64,000 nt of DNA from Neelides folsomi (Eukaryota; Arthropoda; Collembola; Neelipleona; Neelidae). Location: contig JAQGBZ010000029.1 in NCBI GenBank assembly GCA_034687125.1, forward strand, positions 306,814 through 370,813, given 5' to 3'. A program made the position numbers and the translations under genes. The notes under the pieces were generated by a model. It searched no databases. It was not told the DNA's origin and saw nothing but the letters and a program-made list of their open reading frames with translations. Shown piece after piece: positions 38,403 through 51,566 of the stretch (the first letter of the stretch is position 1; every line of letters starts with the position of its first letter).

Positions 38403-40723
38403 TTTCAACATTTAATAGGAGCCTTTCGAAATTTAAAAGCGTTAAAATGGCTTTCGCTGCGCTAACCACGAGGCAGTTTAATTTACTATTGCATCTATTA
38501 TAGCATTCAAAACTAAACAACACATATCCAAAAGGCTACAAAAATGTGTAAAAGTAAACATGAAGAGGCTCACGATTTCAATACTCTTTTTACAATCAAT
38601 TCACGTTGATAATTGTATGTGTAATTAATAAACGATAATTGGGTAATAAGTCGAATGGTGTGTGTATTTCCAAGAATTTACACGCATTTTATTATGGTAG
38701 TTACAAGTACTTTGCTGATATGCTTTTATACATTGAGGAATGAGGAGGATCAAGTTAATATGGCAAGCATAGGGCCTTCTCCCTTGCGTTGTGAATTTGT
38801 GAATGTCGTGTTGTATTTATATAACTTCTTAACCATTGTGTACTTGTCTTAACAATTTAACAAGTAGTAAGTATAAGAATAAATATTCGTCAATTGATGT
38901 GTGAAGTAGTGTGGTAGATTGATAGTGATGATGATGAGACTATGTGAGTTTTACAGACAACACGTTATTAGTTGACTACTTAAATCCCCCCACGGACACT
39001 TTTTTCAAAGAATGTTTAAATGAATCGATCATTCCTTAGTCCCAACAGATGAACAATTATAAATACTTAAATATACACAACTTTAAGTATGTATGAGGAA
39101 CATAAATTTAACGTCTGTCTATGGTATGTACTAATGGATTGAGCTCACATTTCATCAATTATTTGAGCACACAATTGTTTCAAAACTCTCACCTCGTTTT
39201 GTTGAATGATGGTAATGTGAATTGACAGAACGTGATTAAATTGCATTTACTGTAATATAAACCAAAAGGCTTGAATGATCCTTCGTTATTGTACACATTT
39301 TTGAAGGAAGCAGCCGAGATATGAGGCATACACGGTACACCCTTAACGCATTTAAGGATTTACAATTAAATAAAGCTTTGATGTAGATTTCAAGTTCCTA
39401 TTCAATTTTTACACATTTGCTTTATTACCTTCAATTAACCTCTCAATGCAATGAAGTGAACAAAATTGATTGATAAAGGGATATTTCGATATTTAATGGT
39501 AATAAAAATATTTTTAGCAGGCCTCTACATTTACATTATATGTATTGCTTAAATAATAAGTACAATTTAATTTTATGAAAAATAAATGCATGACTTTTCA
39601 GTTTTTATTTCAAGGTGCTTTATATGATTACTTAAATATTGTTATTTTTATGTACCTATTATTAATATTTAGTTTAGATAAATTACATGTTATATATTTT
39701 ATTTGTAATTGTTTGTAACGCGTTGAAGTAATAATTTACTCAAATATCATTTTTTGTTTTAATTTAAATATGCAAATATTATATTAAACAAGTAAAAAAG
39801 CATTATTGATTGTTAATAAATATTATTAGATTATTAATTACAATCCAAATATAATTCCAATATATTAAATAAATTAGGTAATTGTTGTAAGTACTTCATT
39901 CATCTTAAAAGTTCATACTTCTTATCCGTAATATTAATAATATCAAATTTTAAATGTTTAATCTAATTGATTACATCGTAATATGGTAATAAAACAATGT
40001 TTTTGTAAAAGTGTAACTTTATTTGGAAAGCAGAGTTGAAATCGCCGAATAGCACAATGATTAACAAATGAGCATAAAATATTTTTATGGAAAATGCAAG
40101 TCTTTTCTCATTTAGTCGCGAAATTATAATTAAACGAAATGTAGTTAAGTGGTGCTTAAATCATACAAACCGTCCTTGTCCTTTATTCTATCAGAAATAT
40201 AATATTTCATAAAAACTAATATACATAATATATCTATCATAGATCATACCTATAGTACAATTTAATAACCAACGTTTGCTGAATGCTAATAAAGGAATTT
40301 TCAAACATTTGCATATTAATTGCTTTAGTAAGTTTAAATAATGTAAAGTCATCAAATCAAAGTCCACAAAATATAATTTCATAGTAATCAGTTTTCATAG
40401 TGGAGCAAAACTAGATAGAGATTAATCCGCAATAGATAAAACAGAGCTAGGAGGAATTTCGTAAATCCAGATAAATAGCGAGGAAAATTTAATTTTAATT
40501 ATTTCATCAATATTTAGTCAAATTAATATAATTATTTTGTTTTGTGAGAGTTAATTAAACATTAAGGAACAATATTTACCACTCAAGAAAAGTTATTATT
40601 TACTATTTGGCACATAAAAATCATAATTGCTGGAATCGAAGGGGGAATTTTCCATTCGCACGAGAAGCCGGAAAAGACTTGTGGATAAAGGTTTGCTTTA
40701 TTCATAGCCCTCTTCTTGACATT
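38403..40723. other. AT-rich spacer between netrin and the tRNA
   Basis: 2.3 kb. The left part must hold the netrin 3' UTR. From about 39.4 kb the DNA becomes strongly AT-rich with no frame longer than about 65 codons. No gene is seen. Confidence 0.5.
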
Positions 40724-40817
40724 GCTCGTGTGGCGCAATCGGTTAGCGCGCGGTACTTATAATCAGTATACGTGTTGAGTTATGCCGAGGTTGCCGGTTC
40801 GAGCCCGGCCACGAGCA
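40724..40817 (+). tRNA. tRNA-Ile (anticodon UAU) with a 20-base intron
   Basis: A 7 bp acceptor stem (GCTCGTG with CACGAGC) is followed by discriminator A at 40817. The A box reads TGGCGCAATCGGTTAGCGC. The anticodon loop is CTTATAA with UAU at 40758-40760. An intron lies after position 37 (40762-40781), and the anticodon stem closes as CGGTA with TGCCG. The B box is GGTTCGAGCCC. CCA is not encoded, as normal for eukaryotic nuclear tRNAs. It decodes AUA, and an intron in this isoacceptor is common in animals including human. Confidence 0.96.
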
Positions 40818-40820
40818 ATC

Positions 40821-40835
40821 TTTTAACTATTTTTT
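40821..40835 (+). terminator. RNA polymerase III terminator T-runs
   Basis: TTTT at 40821-40824 begins three bases after the discriminator base of the tRNA, backed up by six Ts at 40830-40835. Confidence 0.75.
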
Positions 40836-41396
40836 CTCAATATTTTTGACATTTTATTGACCCCCTTGACCTCAAGGGTCACTAGATATGATTTCCGCTA
40901 GAAAAAATTTAATGAATCGACTATAAATTAAACTATTAATGAAAAAATTCATATTGCCCCGCATGCACTTCTATACTATATTTCGTTCGTTTCTTTTCGC
41001 CACTCAAAACTTTCATAAAAGTTTACATTTATTTAATTTACATTTTTTTATAATTTTATAAATAATTAATATAAATTGTCTCTTATTTCATTACTTATTC
41101 AAATGGGATTGATTGTTCCTTTGATTGATCATTTAAAATATTTAATATTTCAAAAACTATTGGTATAATTGAGTCAAAATTGAATTTTGAATTATCATTC
41201 GTTACATCGAAAGTATTCCAATGGAAAGAAGAAACATTTATATATGACAATAAATGACATGAAAGAACTGGGAATAATAATATCAATAATTAATACGAAA
41301 ATTTAGTCATTATCATTATGAAATAAAGAACTGTTGAGATTCTATTTTACAAAGGACTGACTTTACTATTTATTAAAATTTATTATGAAATTATGA
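40825..41396. other. Spacer between the tRNA and thioredoxin
   Basis: No supported gene. The right end holds the thioredoxin 3' UTR; plus-strand TTTATT at 41369-41374 gives a minus-strand AATAAA 23 bases past the stop. Confidence 0.5.
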
Positions 41397-41978
41397 TTAT
41401 AATAATTTTTTGATAAACTTATCAATTTCATCAGCGTCTCTGAGCCCAATAAATTGCTCGACAATTTTTCCATCCTTGAAGGAAATCACCGTTGGAATTG
41501 AAGCAACGCTGTAATTCATGGCAATTTCTTCATTTCCGTCGACATCAACTCGTGCTAAATCAATCTTCTCATTTGTAGCTAAAACCGCAGCTTCAAGTCT
41601 AGGAGTCAGTTGTTTGCAAGGTCCACACCATCTGAATATATTTATGAAATGAATATTTAAAATGAGTGGTCTTGTATATTTTAAAGAAAGTTAAACCGAA
41701 TAATATTAATTCTTATCTCATAAAGCCTGCACCTTATTTATGTCAATGAATAAAAATGAAATAAAACATAAAATAACTCACGGTGCCGTAAATTGTACAA
41801 TGGCCGGTTTCTTATTATCGATGACCTTTGATTTGAAGTCATCTTCGTCTTGAATGTTGAAAACATCGGAGAGTAGTCGGCTCGTGTGGAATTTATTCCC
41901 AGTTTTAAATTTAAAGGAACTCACTGCGTTTAAACTTTTCTTGAATAAACCCATTCGTGTGACATTTGAGCTGATCAT
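41397..41978 (-). CDS. Mitochondrial thioredoxin (thioredoxin 2 type)
   Basis: Two exons on the minus strand, 41978-41782 and 41631-41397, giving 143 aa. The N-terminal 40 residues are rich in Lys, Ser and Phe with few acids (MGLFKKSLNAVSSFKFKTGN), ending near FHTSRLLS, a typical matrix-targeting sequence. The thioredoxin fold follows. The redox motif WCGPC (residues 67-71) is split by the intron just before its Trp, and the cis-Pro loop is SIPTV. The family reduces protein disulphides in the matrix, recycled by thioredoxin reductase 2 and feeding peroxiredoxin 3. All catalytic residues are present. The gene is divergent from ATAD5, with 378 bases between the two start codons. Confidence 0.93.
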
Positions 41979-42356
41979 TGTGCCGACTAAATAATAAGTT
42001 AATTTAAGTAATCACAGTTAAATGCTTATAAGACTTTATCTTTAAATGAAAATATTTCCTCCCGACTAGATTGGTATTAAGAAGGTTAGAACTAAACTTA
42101 CAATGTAAAACAAATTGTAAGCTGTCTAAACATTGTGAATAGTTGCGGGCTTTTATTCCCGCTCAAGCTGAAGTTGATAAAAATAAATGAGAAAGAGAAC
42201 AAGATAATAAGAGAAAAGTCGAACAGAACAGGACGAAAACGAGAGACCAAAGAGGAAGAGCGATTTCTTTTTATCTTGTATTTATTATTTTAATTAATTT
42301 ATTAACCTAAACTATATTAAGTAAATAGATTAACAACGTATAAATATTTTAAAATA
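41979..42356. promoter_or_regulatory. Shared divergent promoter region, thioredoxin and ATAD5
   Basis: 378 bases separate the two start codons, so both 5' UTRs and promoters must lie here. No clear TATA box is shared. The central part (42100-42260) is purine-rich on the plus strand. Confidence 0.5.
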
Positions 42357-45300
42357 ATGCCGAAATTAAAATCGAAAAAAGCTGCCACAAAAAATAAAAC
42401 GGAAACGAACAATGGAATTCGTAATTACTTTATTTCAAAATCAACTGATAATAACGCCAATATATCGAATGAAAGTAAAGAAGCCACTGAAATCAACACT
42501 TCGGATTCCTCCGACTTCGATAAAACTCCATCCAAGGAAGTCAGAGTGAAGGAGGAAGAAAAATCAAAAAAGCGAAGAAAGCTGTCAAACGACAAAGAAT
42601 TTAAAAATTTTAAGTCTCAGCCTAAAAGAGTATCCAAACGTAATACAACAATCTATATTACTAATTCCAATTCCGAAGATGGGTCAATTTCATCGAAATC
42701 AAATACACCAGTCATGGAGTTGGTTGCAGAACCACCAGAGCAGTCAGCAAAGCGAGGTCGGCCACCAAAAAGAAAACTCGAAGCTGTTTTACTAGGAGAA
42801 ATGAATGAAATAACTGGTAAATAAATTATTACTTTTAATTTAAAGATAATTCATAGTTAGAATCCAAAATGATTATAAAAATATAGCGATTGAAAGCGGA
42901 ATGTGTCAACAAAGAAATTTGTCATGATCTTTTTGCTTAATGCTGCCAAACACATTTGATCTCTGATTGGAACTTTGAATAACTTACATTAAGTCAGTTA
43001 TATACAATTAATTTTAAACCGGTGTTTAATTAGTATCTTTTTTGTATTTATAGTGAATAATGAAAAACACCACGATGCTCCTGTTCCTTTTGAATGTAAT
43101 GATGAAAATCTTATAAAACCCTCTCCTTGTAAATCCACGATTTCTAATCATTCGGCCAAATCGACCGTTTCATCGTTATTTGAATTTGAAAAGGGTGCAA
43201 GTGGATGTTGCTGCATTGTAGAATCATCTGACGAAGAACCGGTAGAAGTTGCAATTGTTATTAAAGATGATGTTACTCTTTGTGAAATTACTCAATCATC
43301 AAATCCATGTTCTCCATTTAAAATTGGGCAAGTTTCTAATTATGTATATTAAATAAAAAATTATCATAATTATCAAGAGATAAATAATTTTGCTTTTATA
43401 TATTTAGGACAAAAGGAAAAAGGAAAACAATGCCAATGCAATCAGAATCTTCAACTGACGAGATTATGGAAGTGGATATTGTTGAAACTAAAAGCAAATC
43501 TTTGTCAAAAAAGAAATCAACATCTGATTCTGAGAAGACACGGAAAAATAAGGATACATTGGTCCAAACAGAAACCCCAACACGTCGATCTAGTCGTATT
43601 CAGAAAATCGAGGAAATTAAAAGGTTGACACAAGTTGAAAATCCTGATTCAGATTCTGATCAACCTGAAGATGAGGACGAAGATGATTTTGTTGTCGTTA
43701 AAAAGAAACCTGTAAAAATTGCTTCAATATTTTTAAAAGGCAAAGATAGGATAAAAGAAGTAAAGGAAGTGAAAGAACCCGAAAAGGTTAAGAAAGTTAT
43801 CTCTGACGATGTTTTAGCATTTCTTCATTCGGGAGTCCCGGAACAAATTCTTAAGGTTCAAAAACAAGTTGAAAAGAAAATCGACGAAGAGGAGTTTTTA
43901 TCCACTATTGAGTATTTTCCAAAAATTACTCATGTCGCATATGAAAAAGTGGAAGAATTCAAGGACTCGTTTTCATTTGATATCAAAGACATTAAATATA
44001 TTTTATCTGATATGATCGACGAGGACATTAAGATTGAAATACCACCACACGCTTTTTATATATCTTTATTGTCAGATGATTGTAAAAACGCCGAAACTCT
44101 ATGCAATTTGTTTTTCCCAATTGATAGTAAGAAAAACAAAATTTCGCTAATTTCAGATATCACACTCGGCAATTCTGGCGATGTCTTTTATCCCTGGATT
44201 GAGAAGCATAAATCGGTGAGGAGCAAATGTTTAGCAATTGATAGTGAACAAGTTAACCAAGTCCAAGATTGGTTGAAAGAATGGAGAAGAGATATTAAGG
44301 ACGACGGAGGAACAAGGAGGAAAGAGGAAAGAAAGAAAAGAGGAAGGAGAGACTCAGATTTTATTGACGACGAAGAGGAAGATGAATTTAAAGACAAAAG
44401 TCTAATTATTTGTGGTCCTCCTGGAGTTGGAAAAACAGCTGCCGTCTACTCACTAGCAAAGAAACTTGGTTTTAAAGTATGTAAATAATATACAATTTTC
44501 ATTTCAATTTACAATGTTTTAAATTAAATAATAATTTATAGTGACTATGTATAGATAGTATATACATATAATAAATATTTATATTATTCCAGGTTGTAGA
44601 AATGAACTATTCCTCTCGGCGTTCAGGACGCGATGTTCTAACAGGAGTTGAAGAAGCCACGTTGTCCTTAAACTTAGGTAAATTTTTGTTGTTATTATTA
44701 TTATTTTATGAGTGCTTTTATACCATTGCAATGGTATAAAATACTATAAAATGTAAAAAAATATGAAATATAAAATGTATCTATTTTAGTATTCCAATAG
44801 CATTTTAAGAAATTAAATATATTAAAGTAACATCGGAATATTAAAAAAGGAATAACAGTTAATTTATTTGTAATTGTATTGTTTAGATGAGGCTCAAAAT
44901 GACCCCGATGCCATGTCATCTTGTCTCGTTTTAATCGAGGATGTGGATCTTATTCATCCTGATGAAGACGAGGGTTTTGGAGGCGCAGTCTCTCAGCTCA
45001 TTACTGGAGCCTGTCGTCCGATTGTAATGACCACTTCACAAGGTCTTCGATCTGAGGTGGATGTGAAAATCGAACGAAGGGAACCGCGGTGGATTGGTTT
45101 TGAGAAACAAACGGCCTCTCAAATAGCCGAAAAAGCACTTGTACCCATAATTCGTAATGAGTTTTCAATTGAGGAGGAGAAAATTCAAGAGCTTATCCCA
45201 ACCCTTGAATTCATTGTGAGGACCACGGGTAATGACGTTCGCCGAAGCATCAATGAGACTCAGTTCTTGTTGGAAAACTGTGATAAGGATCCAAAAGAGT

Positions 45301-45842
45301 CCGTGCAGAAAATCTGCCCTCATCTCGACACCAATTTCATCACATGGGTGAAGAGGAATGAGCTCTCGGAAAGGAAAGGAAGCAAGTGTGAGGAATGGGG
45401 CCTATTAAATTCCCTCTCCACCAGCTTATCATTCATCTCAGATCTTGATGTGATTTCGCCTACTCTACAACATGGAGATGTTGAAGGGGAGCTGAAGGAA
45501 AACCTTCAGTCATTCCTCACAACGAAACAGAACACTCGAGGTTTCCTTGATTTCCACCGGGCACTCACCTTGAGAAACGACGATGACCTGGTGAAGGCAA
45601 AGGAAGTGGAGAGTTTGCTAGAAGAACTCGGAACTTATTCGGAGACTGGCGATTACAACCATGAGACCACTTCTTTCATCCGTACCATCTACAAGACAGA
45701 CTTACGGAACTCGAGTTGGAAAACTGCGAAGAGAAACGGACGGCAATCATTCTACTTTAACCGCATCGAGGCCTCACTTGCGAAACAAATTACGGACTCG
45801 TTTGGATTCAACAGCCAACCCAGTGTAGTCGACTTGGTCTAG
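42357..45842 (+). CDS. ATAD5: ATAD5/Elg1, PCNA-unloading RFC-like large subunit
   Basis: Five exons: 42357-42816, 43054-43327, 43408-44476, 44593-44677 and 44887-45842, giving 947 aa. ATAD5 with RFC2-5 unloads PCNA from DNA after replication in the nucleus. The N-terminal half is low-complexity and charged, with acidic runs, many Lys and an AT-hook-like KRGRPPKRK. A PIP-like box lies at residues 18-25 (NNGIRNYF; the usual Gln is Asn). The AAA+ core has Walker A GPPGVGKT (about 581-588), the MNYSSRRSGRDVL block that follows the first exon of the ATPase and identifies ATAD5, and Walker B LVLIEDVD (about 643-650). The RFC-type lid and collar form the last exon. Intron 2 uses a GC donor (GG|GCAAGT). 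The protein is about half the human length, all missing from the disordered N-terminus. Confidence 0.9.
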
Positions 45843-47461
45843 AATCAATATTTATATTCCACAGTTGACGTAAATGAGTCTGGAAGTGTAATTTGGTAGG
45901 GATTTATTGCTTAATTTATAATTTATCTTTTACAACTTCAGGCTTTTAGCCACGACAAACAGGCAGGTAATTTTCTCAGCTCTGGACATTATGGGTATAC
46001 ATATTTTGTCGTGCGATCGATGGGGTGGATTTGGGAACATTAGAATGTAATGTATCACTCATTAACTCTTGGGTTCTTTTTGATCTACTACTCATATATG
46101 AACAGAATGAACTGCATTGTTAAATGCAAATCTGCTATTCATATGCTACAATAGTATACCATAGATAGGTCATATTAAGTATGATGCATATTTATTACCT
46201 TATATAAGAAATAAGAATTCAATTCCTCTTTAGTTGGCCCACTTTTTGTTTGATTTTGTGAGTTAATTGCGACTTTAATCTTTACTGGAATAAGGGATAA
46301 TAGTGCTTAATTATCCTTAAAAACTAAAATACTCTTGCAAAACCATCGATTATGAAATTTCCTTTTGAAAAACTTAAGACTTGAATAATTGACTTTACCT
46401 TATAGATTTTTTGTCCATAAAATTAATAAGAATAGCATGATTCATTTCCAATCCATATCTCTTGGTTGTGAATTTATTATATATCAATTTAATGTTTTAA
46501 TATTTGATAAATATTATATTGTATGCCTTTTATTTTAAGGGTTTCGGAGACATTTACAATTCTAACTTTTATGATAAATCTCCAAATAAATATATTATAT
46601 CCATATGCTATAATATATATATGTAGTATAAGATCACAGTGATATAAATATATAGTAATGTATAAGTGATGTGATGAATATGTTTATAGAATACATAAGC
46701 TAAACTTACGAACTTATATTAAAATATAAATTTATACCCATTGCAAGCAAAAAGTTGTTCCAAATGTTCACATTGAAAATATTTATATCTACTTGAAGTT
46801 AATTGAATTGAAACCTCAAATAAATGCGACCGTTTTCATATATCATTGAATAAATTATTCACGATCAATATTGATAAAACCACTATAACAATGAAGTTTA
46901 GTTCAAGTTGAAGGTCATAATCTCATAATGATATTTATTTCTGGCGTCCGATTTAAAGTTACATAATGCATTTTTTAAAATGAGAAACCTCTTCATATTA
47001 GGTATGGTACATATAAAAATGGTAACTTTAGATTGGAAGACAGTAAAATGTTAACTGGAAGTAAGCTGACACGCGAGTGATGCAAGTCATAAAAGGAAAG
47101 AAGAGAATGTCATTAATAATAACTGTGACGCTATATAATATTTTTATGGATATGATTCAAGCTAAATAAACTCTATAGACATGCCTAAATTTAAGAAATA
47201 ATTAAACGTCCTGTCTAAAATACGTGAGTGCATTATGAAATAGGGGTTTTTATTTGGGTATCGTAAGTTGATAACCTGAGGCTCTTTGAAGTTAATAGGA
47301 GCATTATAGCAGGGGGAATTGTTGAAGGTCGAGTCGATAGACAACATTAGATAAGAAACATAGGAAGAGCGAACAAGCGGCAGTCAGTCAAAGTTGATCC
47401 CCGGTGTTTATTAAAATCTCCTCTTTTCTCAGTTCATTTTTGACATTTGGTCATTATCAAT
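45843..47461. other. AT-rich spacer, ATAD5 to the APMAP-like gene
   Basis: 1.6 kb with no frame of interest. It contains the ATAD5 3' UTR on the left and the promoter of the APMAP-like gene on the right. No TIR or array is recognised. Confidence 0.5.
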
Positions 47462-49865
47462 ATGGGCGTAATAGAGTTAGCAGTTAAGATCACTATTTAC
47501 TCCATTATTTTCATTTTCACAATCTTGATTATCCCTGGAATTGGTCCCGATATCAACTTTGAAGCTTACAGGTATCAATTCACGCAAAATTATACAAGAA
47601 TAATATTAATGACAATATTTGGTATGATTTCCTACAAGCATAGTACATTGAATATTTTGCAGTCAGAAGTCGAGATTAAAGTTTGAAGGTGTTCTCGAAG
47701 TGAATTCCATATTAGATAAAGCAGAACCAATCGTAGACGGGAAAGTTAAAGGTCCCGAATCAATTGCCATCAGAGGAGATGAAATCTTTACTGGCATTGA
47801 GGGAGGTAAAGTCATCAAAATCAAAGGAGATAAAATAACGAATGTAGCCCAATTTGGAACTGATTGCGGTATGTCTTATTTGTCACAACCTTTAATTTCA
47901 TTTAATTATTCTGATTCTTGTAGAGATACTTATAGCTAGTGTATCCAAATAATTAAAATTAGCAACACTCTCTAACATTAAGTATGCTTATGATATACCA
48001 TATACCACATTATGTTATCGATATTACTTATATGTACTGACATAATACGTTTAATAACTCTTTTGCCTTTAATTTTTGTTATAAACATGAAAATTAAAAT
48101 GCATTATTTATTAAGATAATTTATAATACAACTTCTTAATTGCAATTATGTATGTTTTAAGTATTGTGTAATTAATAGATCGCTACTGGAAAGAAGAGAA
48201 TTGTGGTCGACCCCTTGGGCTAAGATTCGACTCAAAAGGAAATCTCGTTGTGGCTGATGCATATTTGGGAATTTTTGAAGTGAATGTTGAAAATGGTGAG
48301 ACGATAATAAGTATTTCCTATTATTTTAATGATACCTCATGTGTATTTTAATGAGAATTTACCGTTCAATGAATTCAATGCATTTATCATTTTCCACCAC
48401 AGTATCATAAATACATACATACTATGTAATAGTAATATATTTTATTATTGTTAGCATTACATACTGCATAACATTAAGTACATTACTTTTTGTAAAGTAC
48501 AGATACAGACTTATCAATAAATACTATTCAGTGTTTGACTAATTAATTTTAAGATATTGTATATCCTTAGGTTCCTTCAAGAAGCTTGTTTCAATGGATG
48601 ATGAAATCAATGGGGTAAAGCCCCAATTTCCTGACGATCTTGATGTGGGTTCAGATGGAAACATTTATTGGTCAGATGCAAGTACTAAAGGGAATTTCAA
48701 GACAATGGGCAACGAGATATTTGGTCAACCTTCGGGTAGACTTGTGAAGTTCGACAGAAAGTTGAACAAGTCTGAAGTTCTCATCGACAATATTCATTTC
48801 CCCAACGGTGTTCAACTTTCCAAAGATGAAGATTTTGTTCTAGTGAGTGAACTCATGCGGGACCGAGTTTGGAAGTAAGAATTTTACATAATTATTTTTA
48901 TTGCTAGCGATTTATATCATTGGAATTTTACACACGTAGAAATATTCCAAGTCAAAATCCATTTTCTGCTCAATTTCCGCTTAATACATAAATATTTTGC
49001 ATTTCAACCATTTCAGATACAATTTGAAAGGAAAGAAAAAGGGAACAAAGGAAATATTTGTGGAGTCTTTGCCAGGAATGCCAGACAATATTAGGTCAAA
49101 TCATAAGGGTGGATTTCTCATAAGCCTCTCTTTATCCGACGACCCTGAGGTAAATTCGATCTTTTATTCTCACACGTTCAAATTCATGTTTGATTCCACA
49201 GATTCTCAATTTCAATGTTGGAGAGGTTTTTGGACCATATCCACTCGTAAGGAAGTTTATTCTACGGACTCAATCGATCATTCTCTTCTTTCTCGATGGG
49301 ATCCAATCATTTTACCCCAGCGATTTCCTCGAACGAGCAAAGCATTATGTAAATGTTACTACCAATTCCTTCACTTTATTAATCCCCCTTCCTCTATTTC
49401 AATGAAGAAAACCAATTTTTGTTCATAGGCTCAACATATGGGACCAATTGTTTCAGACACTTTTATTCCCAAAAAAGTTACAATCATTGAGACTGACGAG
49501 AATGGAAATATCCTTAGGAGCTTTCAAAACAAAAACGGAAAGGTAAATTTTTTATTTTCCTTCTCCTATGCCTATTACACATTAAGATAAATATTTATGA
49601 CCTTAATCTCATGCCATAATTTATCAAATATAAAATTCCCCCTGTCTAGTTTTATGTTTCCCTTTTTTATGTATTGTATGTAAAAATATTTAAGTAGTTA
49701 TTAATGCTATATTGTGGGCTTAATTGCCTTTATAATTAATTAAATGTTTTCAAATGGCAGATTTGGCACATTAGTGAAACAAGTGTCGGTGAGACATACA
49801 CTTACTTTGGCTCTCCTTCTGCAAGCAAGATCTGGAGAATGAAAACGAAGGATCTCTACCCCTAA
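47462..49865 (+). CDS. APMAP-like, strictosidine-synthase-family beta-propeller membrane protein
   Basis: Eight exons: 47462-47571, 47663-47868, 48179-48295, 48571-48874, 49017-49149, 49202-49348, 49429-49542 and 49761-49865, giving 411 aa. An N-terminal signal-anchor helix (IYSIIFIFTILIIPGIG) predicts type II membrane topology with the propeller outside or in the ER lumen. Propeller motifs: GPESIAIRGDEIFTG, CGRPLGLRFDSKGNLVVADA then YLGIFEV (near-identical in pattern to human APMAP), DDLDVGSDGNIYWSDAS, FPNGVQLS and FVLVSELMRDRVWKY, SLPGMPDNIR. The C-terminus reads YFGSPSASKIWRM, as in the family. Mammalian APMAP has arylesterase activity in vitro; its substrate is not settled. Poly(A) signal at 49913. 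Confidence 0.9.
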
Positions 49866-49912
49866 AGCCCTAAATTCTCTTCAGTCAACAAGTCCGAATA
49901 ATACATGGGAAG

Positions 49913-49918
49913 AATAAA
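49913..49918 (+). terminator. Poly(A) signal AATAAA for the APMAP-like gene
   Basis: Canonical AATAAA starting 48 bases after the stop codon. Confidence 0.6.
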
Positions 49919-51566
49919 AATTTACATACAAAAATTGAATTTCATCTCTAAATATATATCATTCTGAGATTCAAATTGAATAAAAATACACCCAGTCCTG
50001 CTGACAGAGCCTCAGGGTTTCATGGAGCATTCGAGTTCTGGCAAGGATAGAATTCATAAGCAGGGAGAAAATAAAACAACTGTAGGTCTCAACGAACTGT
50101 GAAAGGGAGACGTCCACTTGAAGGCAGCTTGAAGGTATGGTCGTAGTTCGGGAGTTCTGGAAAGGGAATTTCCCTGAATGATGGCATTTGGGATTTGGAA
50201 AGTTGAGGGCTAAGCTTGCGCTGACGAGGAATTTCTCCTCTTGGTCAAACTCTCCTGCTCCTCCCGAATTCGGTGCACAAAAGAGGAATTCTCCCTGCCT
50301 TTCACTCCAGTCGTGTTTTTCCCCTCTCGACCCGAGACAAGTAGAGTGCTGTCCTTCTACTTTCTCTCTGGAGAATTTGGGAGCTTTTAGGAAACCTAAT
50401 TTAAAGACTTCTCTTCTTCTGGCCCATATCAATCCACCTTATACATATCGATCCAAGCACCAACCAACCCGCCGAGTGCCTAAATTAAAACCAAACAAAT
50501 CCTTCCTGTGATAAAAACTTTTTCAACAATTTTCTCTCATTCTTTTCTCTCAAAACATTACCTTCGGTAACTTGAAATAAGAATAATTACAGTGTTCATG
50601 TTCTGCTGGTCAGAAGCACCTAATTAGCAAACTGTATTAACCTTATTACTTACTTTCAAGACTGCCACTTTTAGAACGATAATTATTTTAATTGGCCAAA
50701 ACAGATGTTTTCATATAATTGTTCTAGTTTGGATTAACTCTTGAACTTTTTCTCCATCAAATTTTGTTCACATTACGCATGTAGATTAAATGTTGAGCTT
50801 TGACTCAGACCTTTAGAAATCATAATTCCTTGGGTCAATTACAGGGGGATTCATTGGTTTTCTCATCGTAATTTTAATGAGAGATGGGTCATTGAATTTA
50901 AATTGAACTTGACAAGGCGGGAGGGGAAAACATAAAACCAGGAGTCTTGAAAATTGAGCTCGTTTATTATGTGAAAGATTCTGCGATTAGAAAATCGATT
51001 GAATGATTCATACGGATCTCCGCCTCTGAAGCGTGTTATACATCCACTTGAATTCAATCCTGTTGGTCCCTCATAATCACGCCAACATATCACATTTGGC
51101 AAGGCTCCAGATCATGAATTTTTAAAGTCAAAGGAAGAGAAACTACCATTTCTTGAGAACTGTGAACTGGCCCATAAATAATTTTTTCATTCCACAATAG
51201 AGATAGAGCTCCTTCATCATCATTCTTCACTTCCTTTCCACTTTCACCCGAATCAACGTATTAGTGCTTGAAATAAATTGACTGTAAATTACAAATGTTT
51301 CTCAAACTGTATGTGTATTATCTCACCTAAGCCTTATCCTATTCTTTGGAAAGTATTATGAAACTGCTATATTAGTTCATAGTCCCTCATAGCTCAATAA
51401 ATATTTAAAATAGGTATTTACATCCCAGTATTAATCAATTTAAATATAAAATACAGGCACACTTGCGCATATACTTAATTATAAAAAATAAAGTAGGGTG
51501 CTAATAGTGGAAAAACATAGTTAAGATTAGTATTATCATCCTATAAATTTCAAAATACACTCAATA
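49919..51566. other. Spacer before the claudin-like gene
   Basis: 1.6 kb. The block 49971-50511 has frames on both strands (153 codons minus, 107 plus) but no domain or splice support. It looks like unique noncoding DNA of higher GC, perhaps regulatory for the downstream gene. Confidence 0.45.

Noticed and set aside
49971-50432. 153-codon minus-strand frame between the APMAP-like and claudin-like genes
   Set aside because: No domain and an opposing plus-strand frame over the same bases; not conserved-looking.
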